Positions 25,324 through 33,459 of a DNA stretch of 41,609 nucleotides are shown here, one piece after another; positions within the stretch are counted from its first letter, which is position 1, and each line of letters begins with the position of its first letter. The position numbers were made by a program, and so were the translations under genes. The notes beneath the pieces are model-generated. The model saw only the letters and a program-made list of their open reading frames with translations. It made no database searches and was not told the origin of the DNA. The DNA is taken from contig JAGAVJ010000004.1 of assembly GCA_017942005.1 (NCBI GenBank), positions 1-41,609 of the forward strand, in the 5' to 3' direction. Source of the stretch: Clostridia bacterium. Its GTDB lineage: Bacteria; Bacillota; Clostridia; Oscillospirales; CAG-272.

Positions 25324-27570
25324 ATGCGTACTCCGGACGGAAAAGACGAGAAGGATTTATTGGAGCTGGAAGGCACCGTAGAACGCATCATTTATAAAAA
25401 TGATGCCAATGGGTACGCAATTTGTGAAGTTTCTATTTCCGACAATGAATATGATACAGTCGTTGGTACACTGCCGGATATCAACGTCGGGGAATCCATC
25501 AAGGCTCTTGGCGAATGGGTGGTGCATCCGAATTACGGAAGGCAGTTCAAGGTTTCCTACTTTGAAAAACAGCTTCCGGCGACCACAGCGACAATATTAA
25601 AATACCTGTCGTCAAAAAATGTAAAAGGCATTGGTCCGAAAACGGCAAAATCAATTGTTGAGGCATTTAAAGAAGATACCTTTGATGTCATTGAAAACCA
25701 TCCGGATTGGCTTGCGCATATCCCCGGGATTTCTGAAAAAAAAGCATTGGAAATTTCTGCAAACTTTAAAGAACAGTTTGGGATTCGCACCGTTATGATG
25801 TTCTGTCAGAACTATTTCGGTCCGACAACGGCAGTACGCGTTTATAATCGCTGGGGCGGTGCCGCAGTTGATGTCATTAAAGAAAACCCTTATCAGCTGT
25901 GTGAAGAAATCTATGGCGTCAGCTTTGAAAAGGCAGATGTCATAGCCAAAGAACTTGGCATGAAAAAAAATGCACAGTTCCGCATCATGGCAGGTATCCG
26001 ATATCTGGCAAGCTACAATGCATTTCAAAACGGACATGTCTACATTCCGGAAGATAAATTGATTCCCGGAATTGTGGATATGCTGGCAATTGATCAAAAT
26101 GATGCAGAGGATGCACTGGAGCAGATGCTGACAGAAGGCAAAGCCGTTTGCGAAAAACGCAGCGGCAGAAAGTGCATCTACTTAAAAGAGTATTATGAAG
26201 CGGAACGGTATGTATGCCGTAAGCTGGATACGCTTGAAAAGCTATGCACAAAATCTTCTTCGTCGGACGTGGAAAACTGGATCTATAAAATCGAAAATGA
26301 GGAAAATATCCAATATGCAAAGCTGCAGCGTACTGCCATTGCAATGGCTTTGGAAAGCGGCGTAATGATATTAACCGGTGGTCCCGGTACCGGTAAAACT
26401 ACGGTTATTCGCGCCGTGATGCGGATATTCCACGATATGGGGCTGAAAATTGCACTTGCTGCACCGACAGGACGTGCAGCCAAACGAATGTCGGAAGCAA
26501 CGCAGGAAGAAGCAAAAACCATTCACCGTATGCTTGAGGTAGAGTATGACGACGGCATTGAGCCAAAATTCCGACGCTGCGAAAATAATTATCTGGATGA
26601 GGACGTCATCATCATCGACGAAGCATCAATGATTGACATTTTATTGATGCAGTCGCTGTTAATGGCGATTCATCCAGGGGCACGGCTTCTTTTGATCGGA
26701 GATGCCGACCAGCTGCCGCCGGTAGGTGCCGGAAATGTATTGAACGACTTAATTTCCTCTGATCGGTTTTCTACCGTTCAGCTGACTGAAATTTTCCGAC
26801 AGGCAAAGGAAAGCTTGATTATCACCAATGCCCATGCAATCAACCACGGAGAAATGCCGGATCTGACAACCAAAAATAAAGACTTCTTCTTTTTACCGCG
26901 TGCAGACGGACAAAAAATCGCAGAAACCGTTGCGCAGCTGTGCGCATATCGACTGCCGCGTACCTACGGTGAACAGATTCGTGATGAAATTCAAGTCATC
27001 ACACCGTCCCGCAAAGGAGAAGCAGGGACTGAAATGCTGAACATCCTTCTGCAAAGTGTCTTGAATCCGCCGGCACCTGGGAAAAAAGAAAAGAAAATGC
27101 GTGATGTGATTTTCCGTGAGGGGGACAAGGTCATGCAGATTAAAAACAACTATGATATCACATGGGAACGTGAGATCATGGGCAAAAAGCAGGACGGTGT
27201 CGGAATTTTTAACGGTGACATCGGTATCATTGAATCCATCCAGGAAAATGAACAGACCATGCATATTAATTTTGATGACCGTCATGTCATATATGATTAT
27301 ACCATGCTGGATGAGTTGGAACACGCCTATGCTGTAACAGTACATAAAAGTCAGGGTTCGGAATATCCTGTTGTTATTTTGCCCATTTATAAATACTCTA
27401 TGAAGCTCTTAACACGTAACTTATTGTATACCGCTGTTACACGTGCTTCCCGTATGGTTATTTTGGTGGGGGATGAGGCAACCGTATATAAAATGGTAGG
27501 CAACAACCGCCAGACAAAGCGTTATACCGGACTGCCTTATTATTTAAGTCAATATGAAAATGAAGCGTAA
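25324..27570 (+). CDS. recD2: ATP-dependent RecD-like DNA helicase (RecD2)
   Basis: A 748-residue superfamily 1B 5'-3' helicase acting in DNA repair and replication-fork maintenance, without RecBC partners. It has the RecD2 layout: an N-terminal OB-like domain, helix-hairpin-helix repeats (GIGPKTAKSIVEAF near residue 100), Walker A GGPGTGKTTV near 352, Walker B IIIDEASMID near 430, GDADQLPPVGAGN, and the C-terminal VHKSQGSEYPVVIL near 675. The start at 25324 follows AAAGGAAA at a normal distance; the longer frame starting at 25246 lies inside the previous gene. The 3' end overlaps comF by 17 nt. Confidence 0.95.
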   Translation: MRTPDGKDEKDLLELEGTVERIIYKNDANGYAICEVSISDNEYDTVVGTLPDINVGESIKALGEWVVHPNYGRQFKVSYFEKQLPATTATILKYLSSKNVKGIGPKTAKSIVEAFKEDTFDVIENHPDWLAHIPGISEKKALEISANFKEQFGIRTVMMFCQNYFGPTTAVRVYNRWGGAAVDVIKENPYQLCEEIYGVSFEKADVIAKELGMKKNAQFRIMAGIRYLASYNAFQNGHVYIPEDKLIPGIVDMLAIDQNDAEDALEQMLTEGKAVCEKRSGRKCIYLKEYYEAERYVCRKLDTLEKLCTKSSSSDVENWIYKIENEENIQYAKLQRTAIAMALESGVMILTGGPGTGKTTVIRAVMRIFHDMGLKIALAAPTGRAAKRMSEATQEEAKTIHRMLEVEYDDGIEPKFRRCENNYLDEDVIIIDEASMIDILLMQSLLMAIHPGARLLLIGDADQLPPVGAGNVLNDLISSDRFSTVQLTEIFRQAKESLIITNAHAINHGEMPDLTTKNKDFFFLPRADGQKIAETVAQLCAYRLPRTYGEQIRDEIQVITPSRKGEAGTEMLNILLQSVLNPPAPGKKEKKMRDVIFREGDKVMQIKNNYDITWEREIMGKKQDGVGIFNGDIGIIESIQENEQTMHINFDDRHVIYDYTMLDELEHAYAVTVHKSQGSEYPVVILPIYKYSMKLLTRNLLYTAVTRASRMVILVGDEATVYKMVGNNRQTKRYTGLPYYLSQYENEA

Positions 27571-28357
27571 CCCAGACGCCCTGTTTGATGAAATCCGGCA
27601 TCTGTTCTTTCCGCGCCGCTGTGTTCTTTGTTCAAAAATCACTGAAAACCTTTCACGGGCGACACCGCTCTGTTCTGCATGCAGACAGGTATGGCAAGCT
27701 GCGCTTTTGAAACCTTGTCCGGAGTGCAGACAGATCACCATGCGGTGCCGTTGTCTTCCGGCAGCGCTCCAAAAAGAAAAGGCGGCAGGCGTCAAATTGC
27801 CGCAAACAGAATTTTATCATCTCATGCCGTATGAAAGCGGGAATCTCCGTGCACCGGCAGTCAAGCTGTTATTACGTTTAAAACGGCAGAAGGATGCGGA
27901 CGCACTTGATTTTCTTGCATCACAGATGATGCCGTTATGTGAATGTGCGATTGCAGAGCATCGCGTTGATTCAGCTATGGACAAGCGGAATGCAGACTGG
28001 ATCATCACCTACGCGCCAAGAAGCCGGAAGGCTTCGGCAAAGAATGGCTTTGATCAATCAGCTGCGCTTGCCAAACGGCTGTCTCATCTGCTCGGTATCC
28101 CCTGTAAGCAATGCTTTCGTCATATTCGCGGCCAGAATACTGTACAGAAAACGCTTAATTCCGCCGGTCGTTTGGAAAATGCGGGAAAAAGCTATCAGCT
28201 CTATTCCAAAATAGAGCTGAATGGAAAACGGGTCTTGCTGATAGATGATATTTTGACAACCGGTGCAACGCTTTCCGCCTGTGCCGGACTGTTATTGACC
28301 GCAGGCGCTGCAGCATGTATCTGCGTGACTGCTGCAAAAACTGTATTGCAGCCATAA
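27554..28357 (+). CDS. comF: ComF family phosphoribosyltransferase-like protein
   Basis: A 267-residue protein. The N-terminus has a zinc-ribbon-like set of cysteines (RRCVLCSK, LCSACR, CPECRQ, RCRC). The C-terminal half is a PRTase fold with the PRPP loop VLLIDDILTTGATL near residue 225. ComF proteins are linked to DNA uptake in competence, although many Firmicutes carry the gene without known competence. The start overlaps the end of recD2 by 17 nt, indicating coupled translation and a shared DNA-metabolism operon. A weak terminator follows at 28375. Confidence 0.9.
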   Translation: MKMKRNPDALFDEIRHLFFPRRCVLCSKITENLSRATPLCSACRQVWQAALLKPCPECRQITMRCRCLPAALQKEKAAGVKLPQTEFYHLMPYESGNLRAPAVKLLLRLKRQKDADALDFLASQMMPLCECAIAEHRVDSAMDKRNADWIITYAPRSRKASAKNGFDQSAALAKRLSHLLGIPCKQCFRHIRGQNTVQKTLNSAGRLENAGKSYQLYSKIELNGKRVLLIDDILTTGATLSACAGLLLTAGAAACICVTAAKTVLQP

Positions 28358-28374
28358 TAAAAAAGATTTCAATG

Positions 28375-28410
28375 AAAAGCAATCGTTTCCAGCGAAAAGA
28401 CTGCTTTTTA
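28375..28410 (+). terminator. Intrinsic terminator after comF
   Basis: AAAAGCA (28375-28381) pairs with TGCTTTTT (28402-28409) around a 20-nt loop. The stem is short and the tail moderate. Confidence 0.45.
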
Positions 28411-28423
28411 ATAAAAAGAATGC

Positions 28424-28450
28424 GCTTTTGTCAATGCAAAAGCAATGGTC
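28424..28450 (+). repeat. Degenerate R3 leader end, tandem to copy C
   Basis: Hairpin GCTTTTG (28424-28430) / CAAAAGC (28437-28443), then ATGGTCATAA: the same hairpin-ATGGTNAT end as in the complete R3 leaders, without a clear Shine-Dalgarno. The ATG at 28445 opens a 27-codon frame (MVISLKNKF...) ending at 28528, just before the mreB Shine-Dalgarno. It could be a leader peptide or a fossil. Confidence 0.4.
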
Positions 28451-28452
28451 AT

Positions 28453-28573
28453 AAGTCTGAAAAATAAATTTTCAAGAGAAATCATGATAACTGATTTCTC
28501 GTACCGTGATTTCGTCATAACTCCATGAAGAAAGGAAACTTCCGCTAACGCGTAAGTCATGGTCATAACGATG
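28453..28573 (+). promoter_or_regulatory. Structured leader family R3, copy C (mreB)
   Basis: Starts AAGTCTGAAAAATAAATTTT as in copies A and B. A different hairpin (GAGAAATCA/TGATTTCTC) replaces the right arm of hairpin 1. Then come TGATTTCGTCA, AACTCC, Shine-Dalgarno AAAGGA (28531-28536), hairpin 3 (ACTTCCGC TAAC GCGTAAGT, 28538-28557, one mismatch), and ATGGTCATAACGATG with ATGs at 28559 and 28571. Confidence 0.65.
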
Positions 28574-29611
28574 GCAAGAGATATTGGTATTGATCTTGGG
28601 ACCTCATCGGTCTTAATCTATCTGAAAGGAAAAGGAATCGTCCTTGACGAACCGTCGGTTGTGGCACTGGATACAGACCGCGGCGCCATTCGGAAAATCG
28701 GCAGGGAAGCGGAAGCGATGATTGGACGTACACCGCCGCACATTTCCACCATTCGCCCCATGCGTGACGGCGTGATTTCACAGTACGATATGACCTTGAA
28801 AATGCTGCAATACTTTTTGCGGCATGCAGGCGGAACGATGACCTACAAACCCCGTCTTGTCATCTGTGTTCCGTCCGGTATTACAGAGGTGGAAGAACGT
28901 GCTCTTGTCGATGCGGCAACACAGGCGGGCGCTTCCAAGACCTATTTGTTGGAAGAACCAATTGCAGCGGCAAGAGGTGCAGGTCTGGACATTGATGCTC
29001 CGCGCGGCTGTATGGTTGTGGATATCGGCGGCGGAACGACCGATGTCGCCGTCATTTCCATGGGCGGTATTGTTGTTTCCGATTCGATTAAGGTCGGCGG
29101 TGATAAATACGATGACGCCATCATACGGTATATGCGCCGCAAGCACAATTTATTTATCGGAGAGCGAACCGCAGAAGAGGTAAAAATGCGCATTGGCAGC
29201 ATCTGGCAGGGGGACGGCGCTATAGATAAATCCATAGAAGTCCGCGGCCGCTGCCTTTTGACAGGATTGCCGAAGAGCGTGACTGTAACCAGTCAGGAAA
29301 TTGCAGATGCACTGGATGAAACTGCCGGACAGATTGAAGATGCAGTGTGCAAGGTCGTGGAAAAAATTCCGACAGAATTGCTTGGTGATATTGCCTCACA
29401 GGGAATTTTATTCACGGGCGGCGCTGCAATGGTGTCCGGAACAGACAAGCGGATGTCAAAAATAACAGGTCTGCGCTGCCGCATTGCGGAAAATCCGCGG
29501 ATGTGTGTGATCAACGGACTGGGATGGGCACTTGGAAATCTTTCACAAATGCAGGATGGAACGCAGGGACTGATTGCAAAACAGAGAAAACAGAACATAC
29601 GAAACGGATGA
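28571..29611 (+). CDS. mreB: MreB/Mbl family rod-shape actin homologue
   Basis: A 346-residue bacterial actin that polymerises at the membrane and guides lateral wall synthesis. The ATPase motifs are DIGIDLGTSSVLIY at the N-terminus, EEPIAAARGAGLDI, and MVVDIGGGTTDVAVIS near residue 150. Length is normal. The start at 28571 (MARDIG) fits the family; the upstream ATG at 28559 would add M-V-I-T from the R3 leader. There is no mreC/mreD downstream, so this is more likely a stand-alone paralogue (Mbl/MreBH type) than the main mreBCD operon. It converges with spoIIR, 10 nt away. Confidence 0.92.
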   Translation: MARDIGIDLGTSSVLIYLKGKGIVLDEPSVVALDTDRGAIRKIGREAEAMIGRTPPHISTIRPMRDGVISQYDMTLKMLQYFLRHAGGTMTYKPRLVICVPSGITEVEERALVDAATQAGASKTYLLEEPIAAARGAGLDIDAPRGCMVVDIGGGTTDVAVISMGGIVVSDSIKVGGDKYDDAIIRYMRRKHNLFIGERTAEEVKMRIGSIWQGDGAIDKSIEVRGRCLLTGLPKSVTVTSQEIADALDETAGQIEDAVCKVVEKIPTELLGDIASQGILFTGGAAMVSGTDKRMSKITGLRCRIAENPRMCVINGLGWALGNLSQMQDGTQGLIAKQRKQNIRNG

Positions 29612-29621
29612 TAACCGTCAT

Positions 29622-30380
29622 TTACTTTGCAAATAGTGTACGGAAAAACTCTACAATGCGGAATTTGACCACGGTCTTGCCGCGCTGTTCATGATTTCCT
29701 GAAATCAAAGATACCTCATACGGCGTAAATCCAACTGCAAGCAGAGTGTCTTCTTCAGCTGTATTTTCTGCCGTTTCAGAAGTACCAGTATTGTTTTTGT
29801 TTGCAGAGGCTTGATCTTCATATACAGCAACGGTATTGGGTTTTGAGGGTTCAGCATCCACAGCCAGGGAAAGACACAGAGGCGGGAACAGCACACACCA
29901 CCAGTTATGACCGGCAGCTTCTCCAATCTGTACACGAAGCGAACGGTAGGTTCCGGCAGGCAATGTGATAGACTTGTACGACCGTTCCGGATAAGTTTCC
30001 CGTGTCAATGTTACACGGCAGTCATAGGAATAACCGGCGGCACGTACCGTTTCCTCTGCAATCTGCTCAATCTGAGGAAGCAGTTTTTGATATTGTGCCT
30101 CAGCATCATCGGCACACGTACTTGCGGCTGATGTATCGTTTAAATAAGTTAAAACCGCATCGCGCACGGTCAGCTTCAATGCTTGATCTTCCTCTGTATC
30201 AGAATTTGCAAGTACATGCAGACGGATGACGCGGTCATAAAGCGCTTCTTCTCCAGCAGTTGGCAAGGCACTGATGATGGTTGCAGCACAAAGTATAGAA
30301 ATACAGATGCATAACAGGGGACGAACACCGGACAGCATCACGGGAAAATTTTTCAAACGGTTGATTATCTTTTGCAACAT
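29622..30380 (-). CDS. spoIIR: Stage II sporulation protein R
   Basis: A 252-residue protein with one N-terminal membrane segment (LLCICISILCAATIISAL). SpoIIR is exported from the forespore to trigger SpoIIGA cleavage of pro-sigma-E in the mother cell. The family block YDRVIRLHVLANSDTEEDQALKLTVRDAVL is present near residue 60 (cited in parts: RLHVLANSDTEEDQ). The later YPAGTYRSLRVQIGEAAGHNWWCVLFPPLC region, of which GEAAGHNWWCVLFPPLC is diagnostic, is also intact. A low-complexity insert (about residues 190-215, rich in N, T, E, S) precedes the C-terminus. The start follows AAAGGG by 9 nt. It is strong evidence for a spore-former. Confidence 0.93.
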   Translation of the reverse strand: MLQKIINRLKNFPVMLSGVRPLLCICISILCAATIISALPTAGEEALYDRVIRLHVLANSDTEEDQALKLTVRDAVLTYLNDTSAASTCADDAEAQYQKLLPQIEQIAEETVRAAGYSYDCRVTLTRETYPERSYKSITLPAGTYRSLRVQIGEAAGHNWWCVLFPPLCLSLAVDAEPSKPNTVAVYEDQASANKNNTGTSETAENTAEEDTLLAVGFTPYEVSLISGNHEQRGKTVVKFRIVEFFRTLFAK

Positions 30381-30573
30381 GTAAAACACCCTTTCACTTT
30401 CACTCATGGTGAGAGGATGAACCAAAAAACGGTTTTTATTCTTGCAGCACGAAAGACGGAAGAAAAAATTTTTTCCTTTCGTGCTGTTTTTGCAAACGCC
30501 GGATAAATAAATGGATCAATCGCGCAAAATCAAATTTTGTTGAAATTCATATGTATCTTTTTTCTTATTCTAC

Positions 30574-30602
30574 TTGAAAAAAACAGAAAAATAGAGTATG
30601 AT
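30574..30602 (+). promoter_or_regulatory. Promoter of the SGNH-SDR-MBL operon
   Basis: TTGAAA (30574-30579), a 17-bp spacer and TATGAT (30597-30602), 39 nt before the start codon. Confidence 0.6.
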
Positions 30603-30641
30603 ATACATAGCTTTATTTTTTATGACGAAAGGAACACTGTC

Positions 30642-31715
30642 ATGTTTACAAACAAACCCTCTGATTTAAAGGAACTTACAAGACCGTTTTGGGAAGGCAA
30701 TACCATTTATGAAGAAAGCTTCTTTCCGTTGATGCAGCCATCTGAGGATGAAACAACGCCGCTTACCGTTCCGCTGCTTTATCCGGCCGCAGAAATTATC
30801 AAGGTAACGACTGCTACGCGAGAGAAAACGCTGGTACCCGGAAAGGATTATACTTTGGAAAACGGAAGTCTGATCATCCCGGCAGGAAGTGATATTAAAC
30901 GGTTTCCTTTTCAGAATTATCAGATTATCGGTGAAGGGGAAGACAAGTATCCGTTCCCATGCGAAGGCGGCGGAAAAATCTTCTTTGGTGAAGGAGACGC
31001 CATGCACAGCCGTGAATACCTTGTGACCTATCGGCATGAGGGAACTTGGGACGGTTTTATCCCTACACCAAAGGTGAAGAAGCTCCCCAAAACACGACAA
31101 ATATTAAAGGCAGGCGGTACACTTCGTTTCTGTTTCTTTGGGGACTCGATAACAACCGGTGCCAATTCCTCCGCTGTAATCAGCATGCCGCCTTTTATCC
31201 CCATGTTTCCGCAGCTCGTTTCCATGGTATTAGAAGAAACATACAACATCGATGTACATTATATCAACCATGCGGTCGGCGGTACTGTATCCAAATGGGG
31301 AACAGAACGTCTTCCGATTGATTTCGCAGGAGAATGCCCTGATCTTATGTTTATCGGATTCGGTATGAATGATGCATCCGGACATGTGGAAGAAACTGCA
31401 TTTATTGATCATATCCGCACTATGGTAAAACAAACACAAGCGCTCAATCCAAACTGTGAATTCCTGTTATGTTCTACGACCCTTCCAAACCCCATGGCTT
31501 CGACCTTCTGTTGGAACCATGAAGCGCATGAGCCGCTGCTTTCCGCGCTTTGTGAGACATTGGGAGACTGCGCTGCACTGGTGCCGATGACATCCGTACA
31601 CAAAGCTCTAATGACAAGAAAGAGATTTTATGATATGACCGGAAACAACATCAACCATCCCTGCGATTTTCTGGCGCGGGTGTATGCGCAGACCATTCTT
31701 GCGCAGCTGTTATGA
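30642..31715 (+). CDS. SGNH/GDSL hydrolase family protein
   Basis: A 357-residue protein. After an N-terminal beta-rich domain of about 160 residues, the SGNH hydrolase begins with CFFGDSITTGAN (catalytic serine near residue 169). The oxyanion block GFGMNDASG and a late histidine in NNINHPCDF (near 337) follow. It has no signal peptide and is probably an intracellular carbohydrate esterase. AAAGGA lies 8 nt before the ATG at 30642. Its stop overlaps the start of the SDR gene by 4 nt. Confidence 0.85.
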   Translation: MFTNKPSDLKELTRPFWEGNTIYEESFFPLMQPSEDETTPLTVPLLYPAAEIIKVTTATREKTLVPGKDYTLENGSLIIPAGSDIKRFPFQNYQIIGEGEDKYPFPCEGGGKIFFGEGDAMHSREYLVTYRHEGTWDGFIPTPKVKKLPKTRQILKAGGTLRFCFFGDSITTGANSSAVISMPPFIPMFPQLVSMVLEETYNIDVHYINHAVGGTVSKWGTERLPIDFAGECPDLMFIGFGMNDASGHVEETAFIDHIRTMVKQTQALNPNCEFLLCSTTLPNPMASTFCWNHEAHEPLLSALCETLGDCAALVPMTSVHKALMTRKRFYDMTGNNINHPCDFLARVYAQTILAQLL

Positions 31716-32452
31716 AACACCTTGCGATGATTACAGGGGCATCCCGCGGTATCGGCTGTGCAGCCGCAGAACGCCTGGCACAGGAAGGATACGCAGTTGC
31801 GCTTGTCTGCAAAACAAACCGTGCCATGGAGGAAGCGCTTTCTGCATCTCTCAACAGAAACGGCTGCGATACTGCGGCTTTCACGGCAGATCTTTCCGGA
31901 GAAGATGCTGTAAAGGTATTGTTTGACGATGTACAGAAGCGGTTTGGCCGTCTGCCGGATGTGCTTGTCAACAATGCAGGGGTCGCACATTCCGGTGTTT
32001 TTGCCGATATGAAAACGGAGGATTACAATCATATTTTTGATTCCAATGTCCGTTCTGTTTTTTACACCTGCCGTGCGGTATATGACGATATGGTGTTGCA
32101 CAAATGGGGAAGGATCATTAATATTTCTTCTATGTGGGGCATCTGCGGCGCATCCTGTGAGGTATTGTATTCGGCATCCAAGGCAGCTGTCATTGGTATG
32201 ACCCGAGGGCTTGCGTTGGAGCTGGCGCCATCTGGAATTACAGTCAATGCAATTGCCCCCGGCGTCATTAAAACAGATATGCTTTCCTGTTACAATGAAG
32301 AAACATTGGCGGATTTGGCGGAACAAACGCCGACGGGAAGACTTGGGACGCCGGAGGATATTGCTGCTGCGATCTCGTTTCTTGCATCGGAGAAGGCCTC
32401 ATTTATCACGGGACAGGTGCTTGGTGTGAATGGCGGTTTTATCACAACATGA
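31712..32452 (+). CDS. SDR family oxidoreductase (FabG-like; possibly EF-P 5-aminopentanone reductase)
   Basis: A 246-residue classical short-chain dehydrogenase. The NADP-binding TGASRGIG lies at residues 8-15, NNAG near 86, the catalytic serine in ISSMWG, and Y-x-x-x-K (YSASK) near 153-157. The C-terminal GQVLGVNGGFIT is typical of FabG relatives. The sequence also fits YmfI-type reductases that modify elongation factor P in Clostridia and Bacilli. The ATGA overlap with the SGNH hydrolase gene indicates translational coupling, so a role in that operon's substrate pathway is also possible. Confidence 0.85.
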   Translation: MKHLAMITGASRGIGCAAAERLAQEGYAVALVCKTNRAMEEALSASLNRNGCDTAAFTADLSGEDAVKVLFDDVQKRFGRLPDVLVNNAGVAHSGVFADMKTEDYNHIFDSNVRSVFYTCRAVYDDMVLHKWGRIINISSMWGICGASCEVLYSASKAAVIGMTRGLALELAPSGITVNAIAPGVIKTDMLSCYNEETLADLAEQTPTGRLGTPEDIAAAISFLASEKASFITGQVLGVNGGFITT

Positions 32453-32524
32453 TACCTTGAATTTTTAATGAGGGGCGGCATCGTCCCACCAATCAACGAA
32501 ATGAAACAAAGGAGAACCATACAG

Positions 32525-33307
32525 ATGAAGCTTCACTTTTTAGGAACCGGAGCTGCGGATTGGGATCCGGCGGCGGCATCTGCCGATCCTGCATTCCGCC
32601 GCCTGACAGCTGCAAAGCTCAATGATGATCTGATGATCGATTGTGGTCCGTGCGTTTTTGAATTTGAAAAAACGTTTGGATATCATGATCTTTACAAACA
32701 GGTGAAAACAATCCTTGTCACACACTCGCACAATGATCATTTCCGTGCAGAAACAATCACACGTGTGGCGGAAGAAGCCGACTGCCCGATTACCGTTTAC
32801 GGTACGCCTGTCATCGGTACACTTCTGACAGAATCTGAAAAGCTGCATTTCATTCCGGTCAGCCTGTTTGAACCGTTTACTGTCGGTACCTATGAAATTA
32901 CGGCGCTTCCGGCAAATCATTCCACCCAATACAAAGAAGAACAGCCGGTCCATTATGTGATATATGATACAGCAGAGGACAAACGGCTTTTCTGGGGCTG
33001 CGACGGCGCATGGCTTTACAACAGCACCTATCATCATATCAAGCAGCTAAAGTTTGACGCTATGGTATTTGACTGCACCGTAGGTGACCTTGAAAACGAC
33101 TTCCGAATGTTTGAACACAACAATATCCGGATGATTGAAGAACTGTTAAAGTCACTTGTCGGTTGGCATCACATCTTAAAAGAAGGCGGACAGGTATATG
33201 CCAATCACATGGCACGTACACTGCATACCTCCCATGCATTGCTGAAAGCGCGCCTTGCACCGCTTGGCGTCATTCCTGCCTATGACAATATGACAGCAAC
33301 GCTTTAA
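32525..33307 (+). CDS. Metallo-beta-lactamase-fold hydrolase
   Basis: A 260-residue cytoplasmic MBL-fold protein. It opens with MKLHFLGTGAADWDP and has the metal-binding H-x-H-x-D-H as THSHNDHF near residue 70. A further histidine is in LPANHSTQ, an aspartate in FWGCDGAWLY, and a terminal histidine in YANHMARTLH. The order resembles PhnP/RNase Z-like phosphodiesterases. The ATG at 32525 follows AAAGGAG by 10 nt; an upstream in-frame ATG at 32468 has no ribosome site. It is third in the SGNH-SDR operon, 72 nt after the SDR. Confidence 0.85.
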   Translation: MKLHFLGTGAADWDPAAASADPAFRRLTAAKLNDDLMIDCGPCVFEFEKTFGYHDLYKQVKTILVTHSHNDHFRAETITRVAEEADCPITVYGTPVIGTLLTESEKLHFIPVSLFEPFTVGTYEITALPANHSTQYKEEQPVHYVIYDTAEDKRLFWGCDGAWLYNSTYHHIKQLKFDAMVFDCTVGDLENDFRMFEHNNIRMIEELLKSLVGWHHILKEGGQVYANHMARTLHTSHALLKARLAPLGVIPAYDNMTATL

Positions 33308-33339
33308 ACCCATAAAATTCCTTTGAAACTGAAAAATAA

Positions 33340-33370
33340 ACAGTGCTGCATAAAAGCGGCACTGTTTTGC
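33340..33370 (+). terminator. Probable terminator after the MBL gene
   Basis: AACAGTGC (33340-33347) pairs with GCACTGTT (33359-33366), followed by a short T-run (TTTTGCG). Confidence 0.55.
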
Positions 33371-33459
33371 GTATACTGAATATAAGTCTAAGTTAAAGGA
33401 TTTTTAAGGGGCTGGAACAGCCATATGGTGTCATGGCCATATAACGGAGGAATGATTGC

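Noticed and set aside
30361..30425. Upstream in-frame start of spoIIR and a possible R3-type hairpin there
   Set aside because: The ribosome site supports the start at 30380, and the nearby CTTTCACTCATGGTGAG sequence lacks the Shine-Dalgarno-hairpin-ATGGTNAT order.
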